From the NCBI RefSeq assembly GCF_008630935.1, contig NZ_CP043908.1, forward strand, positions 744,001 to 808,000: DNA of 64,000 nt. Direction: 5' to 3'. Shown piece after piece: positions 28,678-37,056 of this stretch. This stretch comes from Thermodesulfobacterium sp. TA1 (GTDB taxonomy: Bacteria > Desulfobacterota > Thermodesulfobacteria > Thermodesulfobacteriales > Thermodesulfobacteriaceae). The position numbers and the translations under genes are program-made. The first letter of the stretch is position 1. Each line of letters begins with the position of its first letter. The notes under the pieces are model-generated. The model did no database searches. It saw only the letters and a list, made by a program, of their open reading frames with translations, and had not been told where the DNA came from.

Positions 28678-29916
28678 ATGTTTTTAATACCACATTTATG
28701 GAGCGGAGGAGCAGAGAGAGTTTTAAAAAATCTTACAGATGGACTTAGGGATTACGAAAATTACATAGTTCTATTTGAAAATGTTGTTAAGTATAATGTA
28801 AATGGAGAATTAGTAATTCTAAATAGTCTAGCATCAAAAAATCTTGTCAAAAAACTTATCAATCTTCCCATTAGATACTACAAAATAAGAAAGCTAAAAA
28901 AGGAAATAAAACCATATGCAGTAGTGAGCCTGCTTGAGCCTGCCAACTTTTACAACGCCATAACTAAACTCAAAAACCAAAAAGTAATATTATCCCTACA
29001 CTCAAACTATACAACCACCTTTAAAGAAGATCCTTTTTTTGGGGACAACATAACAAGAAAAATCTTATTTTTTGTCTACAAGCTTGTTTTTAAAATTTTC
29101 TACAACAAAGCAGATTACATAGTTGCAGTATCAAAAGATGTAGCTTTGGATGCGGTAAGAAGTTTTGGGATGAACTCAGAAAAAGTGGTAGTTATTTACA
29201 ATCCTTATCCAATAGAAAACATAGAGGAGTTAGCAAAGGAGGATTTAGGGTGGTGGGAAAGGGTATTTGAAGGTCCAGTAATCATCACCGCTGGCAGACT
29301 AACCAAACAGAAAGGTCAGTGGTATCTCTTAAGAGTTTTTAGGCAGTTAAAAGAAACCTACAAAGATCTGAAGCTTGTCATACTTGGAGAAGGCGAGCTA
29401 AAGGAATACTTAGTAACGCTTTCGGAAGAGCTTGGACTGAGGACCTTTGTTTGGGACAGAGACAGCTTTTCTGAAGATTTTGACGTTTATTTTCTTGGCT
29501 TCCAAAAAAACCCTTTTAAGTTTATTGCAAGGTCAAAGCTTTTTGTCTTTCCATCACTTTGGGAGGGTTTTCCTAACGCTTTGGTTGAAGCCATGGCTTG
29601 TGGTGTGCCTGTTGTTTCTTCTGATTGTAGGAGTGGTCCAAGGGAGATACTGGCACCCAACACTGATGTGGAGTATCAGACTGAAAAGCCAGAGTTTGCA
29701 GAGTATGGTGTGCTTATGCCTGTTTTTGATGTAAAATTTAAATCAGCAAAGGAGCCGTTGGAAGAAAAGGAAAGGATGTGGGTGGAAATTTTAGAAAAGC
29801 TGATAAAGGATGAGGAGCTTAGAAAAGCTTATTCAATCAAGGGGAAACAAAGAGCTGAAGATTTCAGCTTGGAGAAAATTGTGGAAGAATGGAAAAGATT
29901 GATAGAAGGTGTTTGA
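28678..29916 (+). CDS. Family 4 glycosyltransferase (GT4), copy A
   Basis: 412 residues with a GT-B fold. The N-terminal acceptor domain starts MFLIPHLWSGGAERVLKNL, with the glycine-rich loop of GT4 enzymes. The C-terminal donor domain holds GRLTKQKGQWYLLRVF and the EX7E motif in FPSLWEGFPNALVEAMACG. The N-terminal half resembles copy B (33229) only as a distant family member, whereas bases 29191-29786 are nearly identical to 33721-34316. It probably transfers a hexose to the growing surface glycan. AGGAG precedes ATG; the gap to the next gene is 10 bp. Confidence 0.88.
   Translation: MFLIPHLWSGGAERVLKNLTDGLRDYENYIVLFENVVKYNVNGELVILNSLASKNLVKKLINLPIRYYKIRKLKKEIKPYAVVSLLEPANFYNAITKLKNQKVILSLHSNYTTTFKEDPFFGDNITRKILFFVYKLVFKIFYNKADYIVAVSKDVALDAVRSFGMNSEKVVVIYNPYPIENIEELAKEDLGWWERVFEGPVIITAGRLTKQKGQWYLLRVFRQLKETYKDLKLVILGEGELKEYLVTLSEELGLRTFVWDRDSFSEDFDVYFLGFQKNPFKFIARSKLFVFPSLWEGFPNALVEAMACGVPVVSSDCRSGPREILAPNTDVEYQTEKPEFAEYGVLMPVFDVKFKSAKEPLEEKERMWVEILEKLIKDEELRKAYSIKGKQRAEDFSLEKIVEEWKRLIEGV
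29191..29786 (+). repeat. Near-identical glycosyltransferase donor-domain block, copy A
   Basis: Equal in length (596 bp, no indels) to 33721-34316, with about 21 mismatches by eye, roughly 96% identity. Both edges are sharp: unrelated sequence precedes the shared GTTATTTACAATCC and identity stops after GGATGTGGGTGGA. Confidence 0.92.
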
Positions 29917-29926
29917 AATACCGTAA

Positions 29927-31846
29927 ATGTGTCGCATAGTTGGCTTCTTAGACCTTAACTATAAGCAAGATTATCTAATGGATAAAATCATTCTAAATAT
30001 GCGAGATACGCTCACTCACGGTGGTCCAGACGATGCAGGTGTTTATTTAGATAAAGACATACCTTTAGCCTTTGGACACAGGAGACTTTCCATTTTGGAC
30101 CTTAGCCCTCTTGGACGCCAACCTATGGAGTTTGAAAATCTGGTGATTACATACAATGGAGAGGTGTATAACTTCAGGGAAATAAGGCAAGAGCTTGAAG
30201 GAGAAGGTTACAAGTTTTTCTCAAGTTCAGATACTGAAGTAATCTTGAAGGCTTTTCACAGATGGGGTATGCAAGCGGTTCAAAAGTTTAGAGGAATGTT
30301 TGCTTTTGCCCTGTGGGACAAAGAAAAGAAAGAGCTTATTCTTTGTAGAGACAGGGTTGGTGTTAAGCCTCTTTTTTACTATTACAAAAATGGCCTGTTT
30401 ATGTTTGCCTCTGAGCTTAAGGCATTTCATAAACACCCAAAGTTTGAAAAGGAGATAGACCCTATAGGTCTGTCGCTTTATTTACAGTATGGCTACATTC
30501 CTGCACCATACACTATATTTAAAAATACCTTCAAACTAAAACCTGCCCATTTTTTGATCGTAAAACCAAATGGAGAGATAGAAGAGTTTCCTTTCTGGCG
30601 CATTGAAACTTTTTTTGAAGAGGGGAAATCTAAAAAAGATATTTGGCTAAAGAAGGGAGAAGATGAACTTGCCCAAGAGCTTGAAGACATTCTTATGGAG
30701 AGCTTTAAGCTTAGGCTTGTGTCTGATGTGCCAGTGGGAATGTTTCTCAGCGGTGGCATAGACTCCTCTACCGTTTGTGCCCTTTTGGCAAAGGAAGGAA
30801 TAAGGCTAAAGACATTCACCATAGGATTTTACGAGAAGGAATACAACGAGGCAGAATACGCAAAGAAGATTGCAAAGTATCTTGGAACAGAACACACAGA
30901 GCTTTACTGCACTCCAAAAGAAGCCTTTGAGATTATTCCCAAGCTTCCTGAAATATACGATGAACCTTTTGGAGATTCTTCAGCCATACCAACCTACCTT
31001 GTTTCTAAACTTGCAAGGTCCCAGGTAAAAGTTTCTCTTTCCGCAGACGGAGGAGATGAGCAGTTTTGCGGATATTCAAGTTATTGGCTAATTTCAGGCA
31101 GAATAAAGAAACTTTCAAAACTCCCTTTTTCAGGTTTAATATCTAAGTTTCTTGATGTTATCCATCCAGATTTTGCTCAAAAGATCTACAATACTTTAAA
31201 ACCAATACTGCCTAAATACACAAATTTTAGGGACAAGTTTATAAAGCTCAGAAATATCCTAAAAGTTAAGGATAGCATGGAGATGTATAACTTTGCGGTA
31301 AGCTACTTTTTAGAGGAGGACCTCAGAGAGCTTGGGCTTAATTCTTACAGAAGATTAACAGACTGGAGCAAAGAGCCAAAACTTGACCTTTTGAGCTCAA
31401 TGATGTTAACAGACCTAAAAACTTACCTGCCAGATGATATACTGGTAAAGGTGGATAGAGCAACCATGGCTGTTGCTTTGGAAGGAAGAGAGCCTTTTTT
31501 GGACCACAGGATCTTAGAATGGACCTGTCAATTGCCATCGGAATTCAAATACAAAAACGGAGTCAGTAAATACATCCTTAGAAAGGTTTTGTATAAATAC
31601 GTTCCAAGGGAGCTTTTGGATAGGACAAAGCAAGGTTTTGGAGTGCCAATGTATGAATGGTTTAAAAGAGATTTGAAGGAGCTATACATAGAATATCTAA
31701 GCGAACACAGGATAAGGTCTGCGGGTATTTTTGATTTTGTAGCAGTAAAAAGACTACTTGACGATTATCTTATGGATAGAGGAGTAAATCACAACAAGCT
31801 TTGGCTTTTGTTCGTGTTTGAATTGTGGAGGGAAAAATGGATTTGA
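29927..31846 (+). CDS. asnB: Asparagine synthetase (glutamine-hydrolysing) family protein
   Basis: 639 residues. The N-terminal glutaminase has the nucleophile Cys2 in MCRIVGFLD and LTHGGPDDAG. The C-terminal ATP-pyrophosphatase domain has the PP-loop SGGIDSSTVCALL and SADGGDEQFCGY. Length and layout are those of AsnB. Inside a polysaccharide locus such proteins often amidate uronic acids of the glycan (WbpS-like) and not aspartate. The dehydrogenase at 34436 would make such a uronic acid, so amidation of that sugar is a reasonable inference. Start ATG 29927 is fixed by the need for Cys at position 2. Confidence 0.88.
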   Translation: MCRIVGFLDLNYKQDYLMDKIILNMRDTLTHGGPDDAGVYLDKDIPLAFGHRRLSILDLSPLGRQPMEFENLVITYNGEVYNFREIRQELEGEGYKFFSSSDTEVILKAFHRWGMQAVQKFRGMFAFALWDKEKKELILCRDRVGVKPLFYYYKNGLFMFASELKAFHKHPKFEKEIDPIGLSLYLQYGYIPAPYTIFKNTFKLKPAHFLIVKPNGEIEEFPFWRIETFFEEGKSKKDIWLKKGEDELAQELEDILMESFKLRLVSDVPVGMFLSGGIDSSTVCALLAKEGIRLKTFTIGFYEKEYNEAEYAKKIAKYLGTEHTELYCTPKEAFEIIPKLPEIYDEPFGDSSAIPTYLVSKLARSQVKVSLSADGGDEQFCGYSSYWLISGRIKKLSKLPFSGLISKFLDVIHPDFAQKIYNTLKPILPKYTNFRDKFIKLRNILKVKDSMEMYNFAVSYFLEEDLRELGLNSYRRLTDWSKEPKLDLLSSMMLTDLKTYLPDDILVKVDRATMAVALEGREPFLDHRILEWTCQLPSEFKYKNGVSKYILRKVLYKYVPRELLDRTKQGFGVPMYEWFKRDLKELYIEYLSEHRIRSAGIFDFVAVKRLLDDYLMDRGVNHNKLWLLFVFELWREKWI

Positions 31847-32478
31847 TTTTTATTAAAGGAAAAATTAAAAGATTGATGAAATTAGGTCCTTTTGGAGCTT
31901 TTAAATGTTTGTATCATAGACATAAGATAAAGAGATTAGTAGAAAATATAGGTATAGATATTGATCCATGGCACATATACAATAATTTCTTTTGCAGATA
32001 TTACAAACGAATAGTTGTCAATATTGTAAACTCACTTAAACCAGAAATAGTAGTTGAAGTTGGGTGTGGCACAGGAGAGATTATAAGGAGAGTTAATGCA
32101 AGCACTAAAATAGGCATAGATATTAACAGCGATTTGATTAAGTTAGCTAAAATTATTAACCCTGAAGCAGAGTATATAGTTGGTGATTTTTCTACAATTC
32201 TTTCTTTGCCATTTAATAGAATAGATTGCCTACTTACCGTAAATGTAATCCATGGCATTTCGCAAGATGATTTAAGAAACTACATAAGGTCAATAATTGA
32301 TAAAAAGAAAGTTAAATATATACTTACTGATAATTACAAAGAAAGCTATCCATACGAAAATAAAACTTACTCTCATAATTTGGAAAGTTACGATGAGCGC
32401 ATTACGCTCTTAGAGATATTTGACGATGGAGAAGGATATAGAGATTTCTTTCTATGGAGAGTAGATTATGAGCGCTAA
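31837..32478 (+). CDS. SAM-dependent methyltransferase (small)
   Basis: A class I methyltransferase of about 213 residues with motif I VVEVGCGTGEIIRR, then GIDINSDLIKLAK and YIVGDFSTIL. ATG 31837 is preferred over GTG 31825 because GGAGGG (31827-31832) precedes it; the GTG would place the start inside the asnB tail with no ribosome site. It overlaps asnB by 10 bp and the next gene by 11 bp. The AT-rich codons differ from those of neighbouring asnB. The substrate is unknown, most likely a sugar of this locus. Confidence 0.75.
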   Translation: MDLIFIKGKIKRLMKLGPFGAFKCLYHRHKIKRLVENIGIDIDPWHIYNNFFCRYYKRIVVNIVNSLKPEIVVEVGCGTGEIIRRVNASTKIGIDINSDLIKLAKIINPEAEYIVGDFSTILSLPFNRIDCLLTVNVIHGISQDDLRNYIRSIIDKKKVKYILTDNYKESYPYENKTYSHNLESYDERITLLEIFDDGEGYRDFFLWRVDYER

Positions 32479-33232
32479 ATACTTAATCAGGCTTGATGAT
32501 GCTTGTCCAACTATGGACATAGAGAAGTGGAACCTAATAGAGCAATACTTGGATAAACATAATCTTAAACCTCTTGTAGCAGTTATTCCTTACTGTAAAG
32601 ATGAGAGCTTACACTTTAACGAACCTGTAAAAGACTTTTGGCAGATTGTAAAAAGATGGAAAAGTAAAGGATGGACTATTGGCATGCATGGGTATCAGCA
32701 TGTCTACGTCGAATTGAAAGACAAGAAAAAGTCTTTAATTCCCATACATAACAGAACTGAGTTTGCAGGCTTGCCCTATGAAGTTCAAAAGGAAAAAATT
32801 GAGAAGGCTTGGAAGATTTTCCTGAGTCAGGGCATTAAGCCAGATGTATGGGTGGCGCCAGCACATACTTTTGATTTAAATACTTTAAAAACTTTGGAAA
32901 AAGTTACAGAAATAAGAATTGTTTCAGATTGTTTTGCTTTTTATCCATTTAAGTATAATAATTTCTTCTTTGTTCCACAACAGCTGTGGAAATTTATAAG
33001 ATTTCCATTCGGTGTATGGACCATCTGCTTACATCCCAATACTATGTCAAAAGATGATTTTAATAAATTGGAGCTTTGGCTTCAAAGTAGCAGAGAACAG
33101 TTTGTAAATTTCTTCCAAGTTGAATTAAAAAACAGAAGTTGGACTGCTTTAGAAAGGTTTATTAACCACAACTTTTGGTTTGACGATAATAAGAAGAACT
33201 GGTTTAAAATTATCAAGCGCGTGATGAAATGA
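32468..33232 (+). CDS. Polysaccharide deacetylase-like protein (DUF2334 type)
   Basis: 254 residues beginning MSAKYLIRLDDACPTMD. The Asp-Asp pair (RLDDACP) and the HGYQH motif (GMHGYQHVYVE) are the metal ligands of carbohydrate esterase 4-like deacetylases of the DUF2334 group. APAHTF could supply a further ligand. It probably removes an acetyl group from an N-acetylated sugar of the glycan. It has no signal peptide, so it would act in the cytoplasm on a lipid-linked or nucleotide sugar. The start overlaps the methyltransferase and the stop overlaps the next start by 4 bp (ATGA). Confidence 0.7.
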   Translation: MSAKYLIRLDDACPTMDIEKWNLIEQYLDKHNLKPLVAVIPYCKDESLHFNEPVKDFWQIVKRWKSKGWTIGMHGYQHVYVELKDKKKSLIPIHNRTEFAGLPYEVQKEKIEKAWKIFLSQGIKPDVWVAPAHTFDLNTLKTLEKVTEIRIVSDCFAFYPFKYNNFFFVPQQLWKFIRFPFGVWTICLHPNTMSKDDFNKLELWLQSSREQFVNFFQVELKNRSWTALERFINHNFWFDDNKKNWFKIIKRVMK

Positions 33233-34443
33233 AAAGTCCCAATAGAAATATTTTCTTTCTTATTAATTCCTTAGCTGGGGGTGGGGCAGAGAAGGTTCTT
33301 GTTAGACTTCTGCATTATTTAAAGCCAGAGAAATTATTCCTTTTAGAAAAAGATATCGCCTATCAAATTGAAGAAGAACCTACACTTCTAAGCTCCCATT
33401 TAAAGAACACAAATCCTTTACTTAAGACTTTTTTTATCCCTGTATATGCCTATAGATTAGCAAAAAACATAGGAGAAAATTCCGTGGTAATATCCTTTTT
33501 AGAAAGGGCAAATTTTGTAAATGTCTTTGCTAAGCTATACAAAAAACACAAAACGGTAATTTCCGTTCGTACGGATCAAGTTAAAGGACATGTAGGATTT
33601 AGAAAGTTTAATAAACTGCTTGTTAAACTATTTTATCCAAGAGCAGACCTTTTAATCGCCGTAAGTGAAGGAGTTAAAAAAAGCTTGATATCACTTGGTA
33701 TAGAAGAAGGGAAAATAAAAGTTATTTACAATCCTTATCCAATAGAAAACATAGAGGAGTTAGCAAAGGAAGATTTAAGGGAGTGGGAAAGTGTATTTGA
33801 AGGTCCTGTAATCATCACCGCTGGCAGACTAACCAAACCGAAAGGTCAGTGGTATCTTTTAAGAGTTTTTAGGCAGTTAAAAGAAACCAAGAAAGATCTG
33901 AAGCTTGTCATACTTGGAGAAGGCGAGCTAAAGGAATACTTAGTAACGCTTTCGGAAGAGCTTGGACTAAGGACCTTTGTTTGGGACAGAGACAGCTTTT
34001 CTGAAGATTTTGACGTTTATTTTCTTGGCTTCCAAAAAAACCCTTTTAAGTTTATTGCAAGGTCAAAGCTTTTTGTCTTTCCATCCCTTTGGGAAGGATT
34101 TCCTAACGCTTTAGTTGAAGCCATGGCTTGTGGTGTACCAGTTGTTTCTTCTGATTGCAGAAGTGGTCCGAGGGAGATACTGGCACCCAACACTGATGTG
34201 GAGTATCAGACTGAAAAGCCGGAGTTTGCAGAGTATGGTGTGCTTATGCCTGTTTTTGATGTAAAATTTAAATCAGCAAAGGAGCCGTTGGAAGAAAAGG
34301 AAAGGATGTGGGTGGAGGAACTTGATAGAATGCTTAGGGATGAGAGTTTAAGGATGGAATATTCCACGAAAAGTAAAAAAAGAGCAGAAGATTTTAGGAT
34401 TGAGAGGGTTATACATCAGTGGATGGAGGTTTTGTATGGTTGA
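33229..34443 (+). CDS. Family 4 glycosyltransferase (GT4), copy B
   Basis: 404 residues. The acceptor domain (about 1-164) starts FFLINSLAGGGAEKVLVRLL. The donor domain has GRLTKPKGQWYLLRVF and the EX7E motif in LWEGFPNALVEAMACG. Bases 33721-34316 are ~96% identical to copy A, but the first 490 bp and the last ~125 bp are not, so the two enzymes share a donor domain and differ in acceptor recognition. Likely the same sugar donor and different acceptors in one glycan (inference). It overlaps the previous stop by 4 bp and the next start by 8 bp. Confidence 0.87.
   Translation: MKSPNRNIFFLINSLAGGGAEKVLVRLLHYLKPEKLFLLEKDIAYQIEEEPTLLSSHLKNTNPLLKTFFIPVYAYRLAKNIGENSVVISFLERANFVNVFAKLYKKHKTVISVRTDQVKGHVGFRKFNKLLVKLFYPRADLLIAVSEGVKKSLISLGIEEGKIKVIYNPYPIENIEELAKEDLREWESVFEGPVIITAGRLTKPKGQWYLLRVFRQLKETKKDLKLVILGEGELKEYLVTLSEELGLRTFVWDRDSFSEDFDVYFLGFQKNPFKFIARSKLFVFPSLWEGFPNALVEAMACGVPVVSSDCRSGPREILAPNTDVEYQTEKPEFAEYGVLMPVFDVKFKSAKEPLEEKERMWVEELDRMLRDESLRMEYSTKSKKRAEDFRIERVIHQWMEVLYG
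33721..34316 (+). repeat. Near-identical glycosyltransferase donor-domain block, copy B
   Basis: Partner of 29191-29786, offset by 4530 bp, same strand and same reading frame relative to the fold. Most differences are single bases, and several change residues at the 5' end of the block. Confidence 0.92.
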
Positions 34444-35731
34444 AAATTTAAAAATCTGCGTAGTAGGGCTTGGGTATGTGGGGCTTCCTTTGGCTGTAAG
34501 CTTAGCAAGACATTTTAGAGTAATTGGTTTTGACGTAAACAAAAAGAGGGTAGAGGAGCTTTTAAGCGGTGTGGATAGAACGGGTGAAGTGGAAGATGCA
34601 GAGGATTTAACTCAGGAAAACATAGAATTTACAAGCGACCCATCGCGCATTGGAGAGTGCAATTTCATTATCGTGGCTGTACCTACACCTGTGGATAAGC
34701 TAAAAAATCCAGACCTTTCTTTTCTCAGGTCTGCTTCAGAGACCGTGGGTAGGCATATGAAGCCTGGTAGTGTGGTGGTATACGAGTCCACTGTTTATCC
34801 CGGAGCTACAGAGGAGGTGTGTGTGCCAATACTGGAAAAAGAAAGCGGTCTTAAGTGGAAGAAAGATTTTTTTGTAGGATACTCTCCTGAGAGGGTCAAT
34901 CCCGGAGACAAAGAGCATACATTAGAAAAAATCGTAAAAGTGGTAGCGGGGGATACTCCCGAAACCCTTGAGCTTATAGCCGAGGTCTACGGAAAGATAA
35001 TTAAGGCTGGCGTTTATAAAGCCCCAGATATAAGAACCGCAGAAGCGGCAAAGGTTATAGAAAATATTCAAAGGGACATAAACATAGCCTTGATAAACGA
35101 GCTTGCCCTTATATTTCACCGGCTTGGGCTTGACACAAAAGAGGTGCTAAAGGCAGCTGGAACAAAATGGAACTTTTTGAAGTTTGAACCTGGATTGGTG
35201 GGGGGTCATTGCATACCAGTAGATCCATACTATCTTGCTCACAAATCCTTAGAAGTTGGCTATGTGCCAGAGCTCATACTGGCAGGAAGAAGAATAAATG
35301 AATTTATACCAATCTATATAGCCCACGAGCTTGTAAAATATCTTATTAAAACTGGAAAAAAAGTAAAGGATGCCAAAGTCTTAGTGCTTGGAGCTTCCTT
35401 TAAGGAGAATGTGCCAGATGTAAGAAACAGTAAAGTGTTTGAAATTTTAAAGGAGCTTAAGGATTTTCAAGTAAACACGATCCTATACGATCCGGTAACT
35501 AACAAAGAGGAGGTGAAGGAAGAGTATGGAGTGGACCTTGAAGAAGACTTTTTGCTTCATAAACCATACGATGCCATACTGTTTGTAGTTAGACATAAAA
35601 TATTTTTAGAAAAGTTTAATTTAGAAACTCTAAGAAAGCTTTGCAACGATCCTCCCATACTTTTTGATGTGAAAGGAGTGTTTGATAGGGAAGAGGCCAA
35701 AAAAATGGGTTTTGTATACTGGAGGCTTTGA
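34436..35731 (+). CDS. Nucleotide-sugar dehydrogenase (UDP-HexNAc type, WbpO/TviB-like)
   Basis: 431 residues from ATG 34436, which has GGAGG (34425-34429) 6 nt upstream; the longer frame from 34400 lacks one. The NAD-binding motif is VVGLGYVGLPLAVSLA and the catalytic Cys259 is in GGHCIPVDPYYLAHKS. VPTPVDKLKNPDLS and GEVEDAEDL resemble the Vi-antigen/WbpO group, which oxidises UDP-GalNAc or UDP-GlcNAc to the uronic acid. The exact hexose cannot be decided here. It supplies an acidic sugar that the asnB-like protein may amidate. It overlaps GT4 copy B by 8 bp. Confidence 0.88.
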   Translation: MVENLKICVVGLGYVGLPLAVSLARHFRVIGFDVNKKRVEELLSGVDRTGEVEDAEDLTQENIEFTSDPSRIGECNFIIVAVPTPVDKLKNPDLSFLRSASETVGRHMKPGSVVVYESTVYPGATEEVCVPILEKESGLKWKKDFFVGYSPERVNPGDKEHTLEKIVKVVAGDTPETLELIAEVYGKIIKAGVYKAPDIRTAEAAKVIENIQRDINIALINELALIFHRLGLDTKEVLKAAGTKWNFLKFEPGLVGGHCIPVDPYYLAHKSLEVGYVPELILAGRRINEFIPIYIAHELVKYLIKTGKKVKDAKVLVLGASFKENVPDVRNSKVFEILKELKDFQVNTILYDPVTNKEEVKEEYGVDLEEDFLLHKPYDAILFVVRHKIFLEKFNLETLRKLCNDPPILFDVKGVFDREEAKKMGFVYWRL

Positions 35732-35963
35732 TATGGAGGGTAAGCTAAAGTCTATTGATTTTTTGATATTATGGATAGTGTTTTATCTTTACTCTATATT
35801 TGTTGGCTTTTTAGTTCAATTCTTTGTTTTACCCGTGCTTTTTCCTTATGCCCATTGGAAGGATGGTCTGATGGTTGGTGGAGATTGGATACTCTTTCAT
35901 TCAGAAGCGGTAGAATTGGCAAAGAAAATAGAGCTTGAAGGATGGTCTGTTTGGAGTTTAAAG

Positions 35964-35970
35964 CCCCCCC
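35964..35970 (+). other. C7 homopolymer at the frameshift point
   Basis: Seven C separate the two frames of the membrane-protein gene; eight (or five) would restore one frame. Phase-variable surface genes in other bacteria use such tracts, though usually longer ones. Confidence 0.85.
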
Positions 35971-36493
35971 TCATTATCAATCTATGATAGGGATAACTGC
36001 CCTGTTTTACGCCTTGACTGGTATACACAAACCTTGGGTTATGTTGTTTTACAATGCATTTTTACATGCCAGTGCCGGAGTAATACTTTTTTATCTACTT
36101 ACGCTCTTCGAAGTTTCAAAAAAGTATGCTCTGATTTTTTCCGCTTTATTTGTAGTTTTTCCTACATCCCTTACCTGGGTTTCTCAAATTCACAAGGATG
36201 GTCTTTATATTTTGGGAATCTACTCTACTTTTCTTGCAATTGCCTTAGCATTTTCCAAAAATATATTTCAAAATTTGTTGGCTATATTGTTTGGAGCTTT
36301 AAGTGTTATTTCATTTTTAATCGTTGGTAGAGAGTATTCTTTAAAAATATTCTATTATTTTCACGGTTTTACAGTCTTAGTCGCTTTTATCATTATAGTT
36401 TTTCAGCTTTTTAGAAAAAACAAAGAAAAAGGACTCCAATACCTAAGAACCTTATCTGTAGCGTTTTTAATTTTTCTTTTCTTCGGGTATTTG

Positions 36494-36565
36494 CAACCAA
36501 CACAACAACCAGCACAGCAACCAGCACAACAACCAGCACAACAACCAGCACAACAACCACAACAA
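36494..36565 (+). repeat. 12-bp tandem repeat encoding QPAQ
   Basis: Six units of 12 bp (CAACCAGCACAA and variants) at 36494, 36506, 36518, 36530, 36542 and 36554. They encode a Gln/Pro-rich linker, QPTQQPAQQPAQ..., lying outside the membrane helices. The unit length keeps the frame, so copy changes would vary linker length only. Confidence 0.95.
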
Positions 36566-37056
36566 CTGCAATGGTTTTGGAACCCTTGGATACCAGATAA
36601 AGCGGAATACCTTTTTTACCAGTTAGCTTACTGGAGAAATGAGGTATGGACTAAGCATTTGGCGGGCCACGCTGGAGGTATAGACGAGGACATGAGGTTT
36701 TACAGTGTGTCTGACTTTTTGGAATATACGCCAAGAGCTTTTGTTGTAGGATTGTTTTCCCCTTTCCCAAGTTTTTGGTTTACAAAGGGCTCTACCACGG
36801 GTGGAACTATTGCCAGATACATAACCCCCTTTGAATCTGTTTATCTTTACATAGCCTGGATACTTTTGCCCTTTGCCCTTTGGAAGCATAGAGGGAAACC
36901 TTGGCTTTGGATTATACTTTTAATCTCTCTTGGTTTTATATGGTTTCACACAGTAGCAGAACCCAACATAGGTCCCATTGTAAGAAAAAGATACGGCTAC
37001 GTTATGTTTCTTTCTGCTTTAAGTTATAGCGTATTTCTTACAGAGGTTTTTAAAAG

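Noticed and set aside
34400-34435. Longer start for the nucleotide-sugar dehydrogenase
   Set aside because: It would lie inside the glycosyltransferase gene without a ribosome site; GGAGG fits ATG 34436.
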